A stretch of 64,000 nt of DNA. Origin: an uncultured Sphingomonadales bacterium. Lineage in GTDB: Bacteria > Pseudomonadota > Alphaproteobacteria > Sphingomonadales > Sphingomonadaceae. This document shows positions 40,481 to 48,915 of the stretch, in pieces. The position numbers and the translations under genes are program-made. The notes under the pieces are model-generated. The model was not told the origin of the DNA, ran no database searches, and saw only the letters and a list, made by a program, of their open reading frames with translations. Location: positions 124,001 through 188,000 of the forward strand of contig CAIMDB010000022.1 in the NCBI GenBank assembly GCA_903839675.1, given 5' to 3'. The number at the start of each line of letters is the position of its first letter. Positions within the stretch are counted from its first letter, which is position 1.

Positions 40481-41059
40481 ATGAAGAGGTGGCAACGCTA
40501 TACGCTTGGCGTGGCGGTCGGGTTGGCGGCGGGCTTTGGCCTCGTTTGGCAGAAAACAGGCTCCGCATTTGACAGTGGCAGCGTGACAAATGGCATTTGG
40601 TCAACCTCCCTCAATTATGGAATCGCATCGGCCGACCCGTTGACCCGTGCAGCGGTCGCGCGGCGTGGATTGCTCGCGTTGCCAAAGACCGAAACGGTTT
40701 ATTGGGCCGCGTCGCGTGACGGTGAGGGCAAGCCGCTCGATGGGTCCTGCACCTATGAGCTTTCTGGCAAGGCGCTTGATTCCCGCTGGTGGAGTGTGAC
40801 TTTCTATGATCGGGATGGGTATCTCGTCCCCAATGACGCGCGGATATGGTCCTTCAGTGGCGCGTCGATCACGCCGGAGGAAAAGGCCGGCTGGAAGGTC
40901 ACCATTTCTCCCGCGAAGCCTGCAAGCGGGCACTGGCTGCCCAGCGCCAAGGGTCAGCCCTTTGAGCTGACCCTGCGGATGTACAATCCCGGCCCCGCTT
41001 TTGTGAAAGACCCCAAGGCCGCAGAGCTGCCCGTTTTGAAGAAGGAGGGCTGCGCATGA
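40481..41059 (+). CDS. DUF1214 domain protein, membrane-anchored
   Basis: A 192-residue protein with one N-terminal membrane helix (about 9-24) and a DUF1214 domain (about 95-185): RWWSVTFYDRDGYLVPN, then HWLPSAKGQPFELTLRMYNPG. In longer proteins DUF1214 follows DUF1254; here the two are separate genes in reverse order. The function of neither domain is known. AAAGGGGAGGG lies before the ATG. Its stop overlaps the start of the DUF1254 gene (ATGA), so the two are likely partners. Confidence 0.87.
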   Translation: MKRWQRYTLGVAVGLAAGFGLVWQKTGSAFDSGSVTNGIWSTSLNYGIASADPLTRAAVARRGLLALPKTETVYWAASRDGEGKPLDGSCTYELSGKALDSRWWSVTFYDRDGYLVPNDARIWSFSGASITPEEKAGWKVTISPAKPASGHWLPSAKGQPFELTLRMYNPGPAFVKDPKAAELPVLKKEGCA

Positions 41060-41574
41060 AACAGTGGTTTGGACCCGCAGCCGTTGCGCTGCTCGTGGCC
41101 GCTGCTGCTTGGCATGGCGGCCTTGCCTTGGCGACCTATGGCCTGATGGAAGCGGCGGTACGAAAGACAGCTGCTGATACCGGTCTCAACAAGATGCGGT
41201 ACAATGCGCTCGCCACGCCGGAGAACCAGCCTGTTGTCCGGCCCAGTCCGGATTTGGCTTATGCTGCCTGCGCTTATGATCTGACCGACGGCCCGGTTGA
41301 AGTGACGATGGCACCAGTGCCGGGGCGGTATTCCTCGCTCAGCGTGTTCGACGCGCGGACCGACGTGGTGTTCGTCCGCAATGACCAGCAGGCGAAAGAG
41401 AAGCCGTTCCAGATCGTCATCGCGCGCGACGGGCAGGCCGTTTCTGCGGGCAAAGAGGTCGTGCGTGTCGGCTATGACCGCGGGATCGCGCTGATCCGTT
41501 TGCTGCTCAATACGCCGTCAGAAATCAAATCGCTGGAGCCTCTCCGGCGGCAGTCGAGCTGCCGCCAGATTTAG
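41056..41574 (+). CDS. DUF1254 domain protein, membrane-anchored
   Basis: A 172-residue protein with an N-terminal helix (about 7-28) and a DUF1254-like domain: NQPVVRPSPDLAYAACAYDLTDGPVEVTMAPVP region and GRYSSLSVFDARTDVVFV. It is translationally coupled to the DUF1214 gene and converges with tadC, whose stop codon shares bases with its own. The typical full-length protein has both domains in one chain, so this may be a split version. Function unknown. Confidence 0.85.
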   Translation: MKQWFGPAAVALLVAAAAWHGGLALATYGLMEAAVRKTAADTGLNKMRYNALATPENQPVVRPSPDLAYAACAYDLTDGPVEVTMAPVPGRYSSLSVFDARTDVVFVRNDQQAKEKPFQIVIARDGQAVSAGKEVVRVGYDRGIALIRLLLNTPSEIKSLEPLRRQSSCRQI

Positions 41575-42578
41575 GACGCCGGTGTCCGGTTAACGAAGTT
41601 GTCGCTGATCGAACAGGCTGCCGGGCCGAGAATAACGATGAAGAGCACCGGCAGAATGAAAAGGATCAGCGGCACCGTCATGATGGCGGGCAGGCGGGCA
41701 GCCTTTTCTTCGGCGCGCATCATGCGTTCGTTGCGGAATTCGGCGGACAGAACCCGCAAGGCGGATGCCAGCGGCGTACCGTATTTTTCCGTCTGGATCA
41801 TGGTCGTGACCACGCCCTTGACCGCATCCAATGGCACGCGGGTCGCCAGGTTTTCGAACGCGGTGCGGCGGTCCGTCAGAAAGCCGAGTTCGATGGACGT
41901 TAGCGTCAGTTCGTCGCCCAACTCCGGATAGCCGCGACCGAGTTCCTTGGCCACGCGGGCGAAGGACGCATCGACCGTCAGACCGGCTTCGGCGCAGATC
42001 ACGAGAAGATCGAGCGCATCGGGAAGCCCCTTGCGGATCGCGTCGGAACGCTTCGAAATCTTGTTCTGCAAGAAGATGTCGGGTGCCTTATAGCCCCCAA
42101 TCAGCGCTGCTGCCGCGGCACCGAAGCGCTTGAACGGCGTTAGATCCGGCCAGTGGTTCATGACATAAATCATGATCACAGCGGTGCCGCCAATAACGAT
42201 GGGGAGGATCAGTCGGCTGAAGATGACCGCGATGGCCAGTTCTTTGGACCGGATACCGGCCTGCATCAGCTTGACCTGCGCCTCTTTGACCTGCGATTCC
42301 TGCAGCATCTTAAAGGTCGAAAGGAAGCCGCGGAGCTTGTCTGTGCGCTGGTTGTTGTGCGTAATCTTGGTGCGACGCTTGGATGTGGACGCAACGATGC
42401 CCGCCTTTAGCTGCTCGCGCCGTTCATTGAGCGCCTTGACCCTTTTGGCCATGGGGTCGCGCACCGTTGTTGCTGCATAAAGCGCGACAAGGATGGCGAG
42501 GGCTGCGACAGCAGTGAGCAGCGTCGCTACCCACATAACGTCGACACCCATCAGGGTAGGGCCGGATACTGGTTGCAT
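41571..42578 (-). CDS. tadC: Tad pilus inner-membrane platform protein TadC
   Basis: A 335-residue type II secretion F-like protein. Membrane helices at about 15-32, 120-135, 155-172 and 305-325 flank the cytoplasmic T2SSF domain (GLPDALDLLVICAEAGLTVDASFARV, then RTAFENLATRVPLDAVKGVVTTM). It forms the platform on which the ATPase acts to extend Tad pili. It is the last gene of the cluster, 24 bases after tadB. The first ATG at 42578 is used; a second, MGVDVMW, is in frame ten residues on. Confidence 0.93.
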   Translation of the reverse strand: MQPVSGPTLMGVDVMWVATLLTAVAALAILVALYAATTVRDPMAKRVKALNERREQLKAGIVASTSKRRTKITHNNQRTDKLRGFLSTFKMLQESQVKEAQVKLMQAGIRSKELAIAVIFSRLILPIVIGGTAVIMIYVMNHWPDLTPFKRFGAAAAALIGGYKAPDIFLQNKISKRSDAIRKGLPDALDLLVICAEAGLTVDASFARVAKELGRGYPELGDELTLTSIELGFLTDRRTAFENLATRVPLDAVKGVVTTMIQTEKYGTPLASALRVLSAEFRNERMMRAEEKAARLPAIMTVPLILFILPVLFIVILGPAACSISDNFVNRTPAS

Positions 42579-42602
42579 GTTCTTGTCTCGCTCCCGGATC
42601 CG

Positions 42603-43568
42603 TTAGATTTCAAAGCTGACCATTTTGGCCATGATGGCGACCCCAATGCCCATCCAGACCAGCCCGCCAAGGCCAATCACCATCAGGCGCTCATCAGTAA
42701 AGAAGTCGCCGATATACCCCGGGTTCATGGTGTACAGCAGGCCGAACACGATGAACGGCAGAGAGCCGACGATGTAGGCAGAGGCCTTCGATTCCGAAGA
42801 CATGGCGCGGATCTTCAGCTTCATCTGCGATCGTTTGCGCAAAACGTCGGCGAGGTTCGATAGGGTTTCGGCCAAGTTACCGCCCGTTTCGCGCTGAATG
42901 GCGAGCGAGATGCAGAAGAATTGAAATTCCGGAATGCTGAGGCGTTCGGCGGCATCCTGCAACGCTTCGTCCATTGTCCGTCCGATCCTGACCTTGTCGG
43001 CAACAAACTGAAATTCGGCGCCCACAGCACCCGGCAATTCTTTGCCGACGATGCCCAATGTTTCGGAGATAGGAAGGCCCGACCGCAAACCGCGCACCAT
43101 AAGTTCGATGGCATCGGGAAATCGGACGTTGAAATCGCCAACGCGCTTCCCGATCAGAAAGCCGATTGCCATGTGCGGAAGGCCAAGGCCCAAAACCACC
43201 CCAGCCAAAAGGCCGAGCAGAATAGGAGCACCCTTGATCACCAGTCCAGCCGCGACAAGGATGCCAATGCCGACGCATGCCAGCGCATAGTTTCGCAACG
43301 TCCAGCTCTTGCCGGTCCGTTCAATGCGCTTGGCGAGCAGCTCCGGGTTCGGGATCAGGCTGGTGCCGATGCTCTGGTTGGGAGTCGGTTTTGAGGCAAT
43401 CATCTTGCGCATCTGTTTTTCAACAGAGTTTGTGGCGGCGCCATGCCGTTCCCTCAACTCGTCCAGACGGCGGTGGTATGCCTTGCCTTGTGACGGGCCG
43501 GAAAAGGCAAGAAACAGCAGGGCAATGGCCAATATGGCTCCAGAGCCAAGCATGATAACGGACATCAT
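42603..43568 (-). CDS. tadB: Tad pilus inner-membrane platform protein TadB
   Basis: A 321-residue T2SSF-domain protein with the TadB layout: an N-terminal helix (about 5-22), a pair of helices at 95-135, the domain FPDAIELMVRGLRSGLPISETLG, and a final helix pair (about 260-316). RETGGNLAETLSNLADVLRKR is the second conserved half. In most Tad clusters the ATPase gene cpaF/tadA stands just before it; here only 51 bases separate it from cpaE and no ATPase fragment is seen. Confidence 0.93.
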   Translation of the reverse strand: MMSVIMLGSGAILAIALLFLAFSGPSQGKAYHRRLDELRERHGAATNSVEKQMRKMIASKPTPNQSIGTSLIPNPELLAKRIERTGKSWTLRNYALACVGIGILVAAGLVIKGAPILLGLLAGVVLGLGLPHMAIGFLIGKRVGDFNVRFPDAIELMVRGLRSGLPISETLGIVGKELPGAVGAEFQFVADKVRIGRTMDEALQDAAERLSIPEFQFFCISLAIQRETGGNLAETLSNLADVLRKRSQMKLKIRAMSSESKASAYIVGSLPFIVFGLLYTMNPGYIGDFFTDERLMVIGLGGLVWMGIGVAIMAKMVSFEI

Positions 43569-43619
43569 CTTACTGCCACTTTCCTATCGTCATAAACCAA
43601 TGCGGGGCCGCAACGCCGA

Positions 43620-44942
43620 TCAGGCAACCGGTTCTGAAGCCGCTTGTTTTGAAGCCTTTTTGGGGAACAGGGATTTCAGATCGCCGATCTTCGCCATCAA
43701 GGAAGGCTTTGCCGCCGCTTTGGCGCCGATCTTCGGCAGGTCGTCTTCCTGACCCGCGATAGCGAGCATCTTGGTCACGACATCCTGCAGCGCACCGCCG
43801 ATCTTTGATCCCTTGCCCGCATCAGCCACCGGCTTGCCAAGCTTGGCGGCCTGACTGGTGACTTTATGGTCATAGGGAATGACGACGTCGATCTTGCGCT
43901 CAATGGAGGCTTCGAAATCCTTCTTGGTGATTTCCGGCGTCGCGCCTGCCACCACCTTGTTCAAGACAACGATGACTTGCGATTGCGGCGCGTTTGATTT
44001 GAGCCAAGAAAGAATGCGGATCACGTCGCGCGCCGACGCGAGCGTCAGTTCTGCGGCAACGACAGTGCATTGCACGTCGCCCATCAGATGCGGGTGCTGA
44101 ACCAGTGTGGTGCGCGGAAGATCAATGACGGTGCATTCAAACGCCGTCTTCATTTCCTCCTGCAGCAGATGGAAGGCCGTTCCGTCCGTCAGCGTTGGCT
44201 GATGGATGGGGGCTTCTGCCGAGAGGATCGCCAGCTTCTCGCTCGCTTTCACCATCGCGCGCTCAATGAAGAGACCGTCGATACGGCTCGGATTCTCGAT
44301 TGCATCGGTCAGGCCGCGGCCGGGTTCCAGATCCAGTGTCAGGGCGCCTGTTCCGAAATGCAGGTCGAGGTCGAGCAGCGATGTTGAACGCCGCTCTTTC
44401 TCAGCCAGCAGCCATGCAATGGAGGTGGCCAGAGTGGATGCACCGGATCCGCCGCGGGCACCGATGACAGCCGTCATCAGGTGCGGGCGTTCAATGGGGC
44501 CTTCACCGGCCTTCGGCGCATGGAGCACGGCCTGGGCATGGGCGATTGCGTCACGCAGTTGGTCTGGGCTGAACGGCTTCAGAAGATAATCCTGAATGCC
44601 GCTGGCCAACAGGTCGCGGTACAAGCGCACATCGTTCACCTGGCCTGCCGCAATAACGACAGTGCCCGGTTCGCAGACTTCGGCCAGCGCGTTGATGTCG
44701 TTCAGCGGATCGCCGGACTCAGACAGATCAACGAACAAGATGTTCGGGCTTGCGGCGACCGAAAGGGTTTGGACGGCGTTGCGGAGGCCACCCTTATGGA
44801 CCTTCTCTGCAGGCCAGCCCATTTCGACAACAACCGGGCGAATGATGTCTGCTGCGTTGTCATCGCAGACGAAGGCCGCAAACGGATCGCGGTTTGAACC
44901 GCCACCGCCACCGCCACGCGAAGGAGACCAGGGAGCGTTCAT
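43620..44942 (-). CDS. cpaE: Tad pilus assembly protein CpaE/TadZ
   Basis: A 440-residue protein with an N-terminal receiver-like domain (about 20-140) and a MinD/ParA-type ATPase domain. The Walker A region reads GARGGSGAST (161-170): neither the signature lysine nor the P-loop lysine is present, unlike ParA. DLDLHFGTGALTLD and the switch region follow. CpaE/TadZ localises the Tad machine to the pole. A Gly-rich stretch near residues 10-16 is a low-complexity linker. Its ATG overlaps the cpaD stop by one base. Confidence 0.92.
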   Translation of the reverse strand: MNAPWSPSRGGGGGGSNRDPFAAFVCDDNAADIIRPVVVEMGWPAEKVHKGGLRNAVQTLSVAASPNILFVDLSESGDPLNDINALAEVCEPGTVVIAAGQVNDVRLYRDLLASGIQDYLLKPFSPDQLRDAIAHAQAVLHAPKAGEGPIERPHLMTAVIGARGGSGASTLATSIAWLLAEKERRSTSLLDLDLHFGTGALTLDLEPGRGLTDAIENPSRIDGLFIERAMVKASEKLAILSAEAPIHQPTLTDGTAFHLLQEEMKTAFECTVIDLPRTTLVQHPHLMGDVQCTVVAAELTLASARDVIRILSWLKSNAPQSQVIVVLNKVVAGATPEITKKDFEASIERKIDVVIPYDHKVTSQAAKLGKPVADAGKGSKIGGALQDVVTKMLAIAGQEDDLPKIGAKAAAKPSLMAKIGDLKSLFPKKASKQAASEPVA

Positions 44943-45571
44943 TAGTTCTTGCTTCCTTCCTTGATCAAGCCGCTCGCGCCTGTTGTGGGCGCATCTCGAT
45001 ACGTCTTGACGGCCTTGCTGGAGGCCAGTGTGGACGAGACAGGGCTGCCGGAACGGCCGGAGACGAGGTCTTCAGGGTTGGCGACCATCGCCGCCAAATT
45101 GCTGTTGGTCGCGCAGCCATAATTGGACGAGGCGTGGCCGGTCATGTCGGGCTGTGAGGCACGGCTCCAGTCTGGGCAATTCGGCACGGTGGCCTTGATA
45201 CGGCTCACAACAACGCGCACATTGCCGGGCAGAATCTCGCCCGCCGTCAACGGCGCGGTATCGTCGAGAAGAAGCCCATAGCGCGCGGCGAGTGCCGCGA
45301 CAGCATCACGAGCTGCACGCGTATCGCCTGCGTTGGATGTGTCGACCGAGACGCGGTCGCCATAGCTAAGCTTCATGGCTTCGAACCAACCGGCAAGGCG
45401 CTGGAGCTCTGTCCGCTCCAGACCACCCTGACCGGCGACATCATAGACATAGTCTGTCCGCTGGACGACCGGCTGGTGGACGCTGCTCAGGCCCCGGTTT
45501 TCGGTGCCACAGGCGGATACCGCCAGAGCGAGCCCGAGAAGGAGAGTGTGACGTGCCTTGTACATGACCAT
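44942..45571 (-). CDS. cpaD: Tad pilus assembly lipoprotein CpaD
   Basis: A 209-residue probable lipoprotein: LLLGLALAVSAC gives the lipobox Cys at about 20. The CpaD pattern follows: LQRLAGWFEAMKLSYGDRVSVD, then NCPDWSRASQPD and NYGCATNSNLAAMVANPEDLV with the paired cysteines. It helps the secretin form the outer-membrane pore. The start MVMYKARH has GGAAGGA close upstream; ATG at 45565 is equally possible. It overlaps cpaE by one base and lies 15 bases after cpaC. Confidence 0.9.
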   Translation of the reverse strand: MVMYKARHTLLLGLALAVSACGTENRGLSSVHQPVVQRTDYVYDVAGQGGLERTELQRLAGWFEAMKLSYGDRVSVDTSNAGDTRAARDAVAALAARYGLLLDDTAPLTAGEILPGNVRVVVSRIKATVPNCPDWSRASQPDMTGHASSNYGCATNSNLAAMVANPEDLVSGRSGSPVSSTLASSKAVKTYRDAPTTGASGLIKEGSKN

Positions 45572-45586
45572 TATTCCTTCCACCAA

Positions 45587-47260
45587 TTAGTTGCCAAAGC
45601 CGGGAGCGGGCGTGTTCGCCGCTGCAGACTTACGTGATGCCTTCGATCCAGACGTCTTCTGGGCCGGTGCGGGGAGCATCCCGCCAACAGACGGGGCTGC
45701 AGGCACGGTGACTGGGTCCCCCATTGTCGGCTTCTTGGCTTGTTCTCCGGTCTTGCCGGTGAAGGTCTGACCCATGATGATGCGATCAAAGTCGCTCGGA
45801 GTGCGATAGCCGTCGGTCGGCAGCTTAATCTCGCCTGCCGAAACTGGCTTCACCAGATAAGGCGTCACGACGATCACAAGTTCTGTCTCATTCTTACGGA
45901 AGCCGTTTGAGCGGAACAGCGTGCCAAGAACGGGCAAGTTGCCAAGCCCCGGCGCACGGTCAATCGAGTTGTTCTGCGTGTTCTGCATCAGGCCACCGAT
46001 CATGAAGCTTTGGCCGGAACCAAGCTCCACGGTCGTTTCGACGCGGCGGGTTGCAAGGGCCGGAACCTGAAAGCCGTTGATGACAACCGAGCCAGCCGAT
46101 GTCAGCTGCGACACTTCCGGACGGACGCGCATCGAGATGCGGCCATCGGACAGCACGGTTGGCGTGAATGCCAGGCTGACCCCATATTGCTTATACTCGA
46201 TCGACACCTGACCCAGCGAGGTCGACAGCGGGATCGGGATTTCGCCACCCGCCAGGAAGCTGGCGGTTTCGCCCGACAGCGCCGTCAGTGTCGGCTGGGC
46301 GAGCGTGGTTGCCATCCCGTCGGTTTCGGCAAGGTCGATCGCCGAAGCAAGGTCGAGACCCAACAGCCGACCTGCAAGGCCGATGCTCGTCTTGCCGGCA
46401 CCAAGGCCGAGTGACTTGAAGTCATAGGCGGTTCCGCCCTTGGCAATGAACTGACCCGTTGTAGGATCAAACGGCAGCGAGATCGAACCGCTCGGCAATC
46501 CGAACAGCGAGGATGCATCGAGCTTTGGAAGGCCCGACAGGTCCTGCGTTCCGATGGAACCAAAATTGCGGCCTTGGGAGATGCCCATCAGAAAACCACC
46601 GGTGGTATCGCGCGACAACAGGTTGACGCCGAATTCCTTGACCAGCTGGCGGTTCACTTCCGCAATCTTCACCTGCAGGTTCACCTGAAGCGGGGTTGCC
46701 GTCTTCGTGCGGTTCACAACTTCAATATCGTTACCCACAAAGGCACGGGCAAGGCGTTCCGCCTCAGCCCCGTCTTCGGGCGATGCCACGGTGCCGGTCA
46801 GCAGCACCAGTCCGTTCATCGTCGTCGCCTTGATGTCGGCTTCCGGCATGGCGAGGTTCAGCATCTCGTCAATCGAGTTGACGTTGGCACCGACGCGGAC
46901 GTTGGCTGAGTAAACAACCTTGCCGGCCGCGGTCGTAGCAAACACCGTCGATTCGCCGCTCGCCTTACCCAGAATGTAGAGCTGACGCGGAGAGCGGACT
47001 TGGACATCTGCAACGTCCTGATTGGAAATCAAGACATCCGAGATGGGGACAGGAAGCGTGACAAGCTGGCCACGGCCCTTGGAGAGCGAAATCTCCATCG
47101 AGGCGCGCTGGGTGACGGGCGAACTCGAACCCGACACCTGGACGGCGCGTACGGTCTGGCGCTTTGGCGCGGCAGCCGGGGCGGAGGTCGTCACGAGGGC
47201 CACTGAGATGGCGCTCGCCGCGAGGAGCGCTTTGCGCCCGAAATTGGTGTTGGTGCTCAT
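45587..47260 (-). CDS. cpaC: Tad pilus secretin CpaC/RcpA
   Basis: A 557-residue outer-membrane secretin. A signal peptide (about 1-29) leads to the N-terminal pilus-specific domain (KGRGQLVTLPVPISDVLI), a BON-like domain (GLVLLTGTVASPEDGAEAERLA) and the secretin core (LAQPTLTALSGETASFLAGGEIPIP; VPVLGTLFRS-like LGNLPVLGTLFRSNGFRKNETEL). It forms the pore through which the pilus leaves the cell. The ATG at 47260 lies one base after the cpaB stop. Confidence 0.94.
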   Translation of the reverse strand: MSTNTNFGRKALLAASAISVALVTTSAPAAAPKRQTVRAVQVSGSSSPVTQRASMEISLSKGRGQLVTLPVPISDVLISNQDVADVQVRSPRQLYILGKASGESTVFATTAAGKVVYSANVRVGANVNSIDEMLNLAMPEADIKATTMNGLVLLTGTVASPEDGAEAERLARAFVGNDIEVVNRTKTATPLQVNLQVKIAEVNRQLVKEFGVNLLSRDTTGGFLMGISQGRNFGSIGTQDLSGLPKLDASSLFGLPSGSISLPFDPTTGQFIAKGGTAYDFKSLGLGAGKTSIGLAGRLLGLDLASAIDLAETDGMATTLAQPTLTALSGETASFLAGGEIPIPLSTSLGQVSIEYKQYGVSLAFTPTVLSDGRISMRVRPEVSQLTSAGSVVINGFQVPALATRRVETTVELGSGQSFMIGGLMQNTQNNSIDRAPGLGNLPVLGTLFRSNGFRKNETELVIVVTPYLVKPVSAGEIKLPTDGYRTPSDFDRIIMGQTFTGKTGEQAKKPTMGDPVTVPAAPSVGGMLPAPAQKTSGSKASRKSAAANTPAPGFGN

Positions 47261-47261
47261 G

Positions 47262-48275
47262 TTACTTGCCCCCAAACGTGACTTCTGTGGGTGTCGAACT
47301 GCGCCAGACTTTGACAACCGGACCGCGGTTTGCAGGATCGACAGATGCTCCGGCCGTCGGCGTGCCGCCATTGGATGAAGCTGTGCTGGTCTGGGCCCGC
47401 GGAACCGAACGACGCTGGAAGCGTGAGACGTCGGCACCCGTCACAAAGGTCGGGTCAGTATCGACCGGACGCGATGCGATGGCGAGCAGCATCTGCTTTT
47501 CCGTCTTCGGGTCAGCGCCTTCGGGAACCCGCACGTCGCCAGATGCAATCGCACGTTCCAGTTCCGACGCATTGTCGGCAATGGAGCGCAAGGACAGCGA
47601 GAGCTGACCGATCGACTGAGCAACGGCAATCTTCTCTGCGATGCGCGGCGTGACTTCCAGCGTGACGTTGGACGACACCTTCACTTCAGTGTTGCCATCC
47701 TTGTCTTCCGAAACGGTCCGCTGGTCAGTCGCAAGAACGCGGACATTGCGAATGATCGTTTCAGAGGCGCGCAGGGCCGGGCCGTCACTGCCGTCCACTG
47801 ACTGTGTCAGCACCATATCGACGCGGTCACCCGGGAAGACGAAGCCGGCAACGCCGCTTTGCGCGGACACCGAAACGGTCACGGCACGCATGCCTGGTCC
47901 GAGCGCTGCGGCGAGGAAGCCGCGGTCACCCGATTTGACGAGTGCGCCTTGTGTGATCGGCTGCCCAGCGGAGATCGCATTGCGAACCACGGTGCCGTGC
48001 AGCTGGTTCAGATCGACGTTCTGACCCTCAACGAAATAGGCGTTTTCCACCAATTCCTTGGGCCAGGGCTGATAGCGAAAGCTGTCAGGGCCGATGATAG
48101 TGCCAATGGGCAAGGCGCGGGTCGCGACCAAAATCTTTGGCCCAACAGGCTGCGGCGCGGCTGCGGCTTGCGCCTGCGGGGCCGGAGACCCGGCAAACAT
48201 GTTCTTCGCCATAAAGGCTGTGACACCCGCTATAATGAGCGCCCCAACCAGGAGTGCGATTTTCTTAGGATCCAT
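47262..48275 (-). CDS. cpaB: Tad pilus assembly protein CpaB/RcpC
   Basis: A 337-residue protein with an N-terminal membrane helix (KKIALLVGALIIAGVTAFMAKNMFAG) and an SAF domain (ILVATRALPIGTIIGPDSFRYQPWP), followed by the RcpC-like part (GMRAVTVSVSAQSGVAGFVFPGDRVDMVL). It is thought to help secretin assembly. MDPKK at 48275 was chosen because AAGGGG lies about ten bases before it; the upstream ATG at 48284 is too close to that site. It lies 49 bases after cpaA. Confidence 0.92.
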   Translation of the reverse strand: MDPKKIALLVGALIIAGVTAFMAKNMFAGSPAPQAQAAAAPQPVGPKILVATRALPIGTIIGPDSFRYQPWPKELVENAYFVEGQNVDLNQLHGTVVRNAISAGQPITQGALVKSGDRGFLAAALGPGMRAVTVSVSAQSGVAGFVFPGDRVDMVLTQSVDGSDGPALRASETIIRNVRVLATDQRTVSEDKDGNTEVKVSSNVTLEVTPRIAEKIAVAQSIGQLSLSLRSIADNASELERAIASGDVRVPEGADPKTEKQMLLAIASRPVDTDPTFVTGADVSRFQRRSVPRAQTSTASSNGGTPTAGASVDPANRGPVVKVWRSSTPTEVTFGGK

Positions 48276-48324
48276 GACGCGCATTCCCCTTGCCGCGTGG
48301 GTTAATCATTCAAGGTAAGAGTGA

Positions 48325-48798
48325 TCACCCAAAATGGTTAAAATATCGTTCGTGAATGGCCCATATGCCCGCCATGGAAATGGCGACTCCATAGGGAACC
48401 TCGATGTTTTTGCCGGATTTCCGGGCCTTTTCGAACGCCCACATGCCAAGCGTGATGATCCCGCCGATAATCGACATGACCATCAAGAGTTGCAGAAAAG
48501 CGATCGCCGGGAACCAGAGTGCGAGTGCAGCGATCAGTTTGACATCGCCGCCGCCCATCGCGTTGAGCGCAAAAAAAATCGAAAACAGAGCCAAGAAGCC
48601 GATGGCGACGCCGATCTGAATGACGATATCCGGCCATAGCGATATGCCCGTAGCCGCCCACATGAGCGGCGCGCACGCAGCGATGGTTATGACGAGCCAA
48701 TTCGGAATGGTTCGGGTGCGCACATCGCCAAATGCCGCAAAAGCCAGCATGAGGGCGAGGGCCGCATAGAGCGCCATGACAAGTGTAAGTCCGTTCAT
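48325..48798 (-). CDS. cpaA: Prepilin peptidase CpaA/TadV
   Basis: A 157-residue membrane aspartyl protease with about five helices that cuts Tad prepilins and pseudopilins. The two catalytic acids are D25 (FGDVRTRTIPNW) and D85 (MGGGDVKL, the GxGD motif). Size and layout match the short CpaA/TadV type, which lacks the methylase domain. It is the first gene of the cluster, but no pilin gene lies within the 117 bases upstream or elsewhere in the window. Confidence 0.94.
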   Translation of the reverse strand: MNGLTLVMALYAALALMLAFAAFGDVRTRTIPNWLVITIAACAPLMWAATGISLWPDIVIQIGVAIGFLALFSIFFALNAMGGGDVKLIAALALWFPAIAFLQLLMVMSIIGGIITLGMWAFEKARKSGKNIEVPYGVAISMAGIWAIHERYFNHFG

Positions 48799-48915
48799 GG
48801 CACCTTCCTATAATCACGACGCATTATCAAAGCGTAACTAAGTAAACGAAGGCGGGAACGCCTTGTCCCAAAGGGCAGGGTTGACCGGTCCATGCCGCAT
48901 CGCCACTGCACGCCC

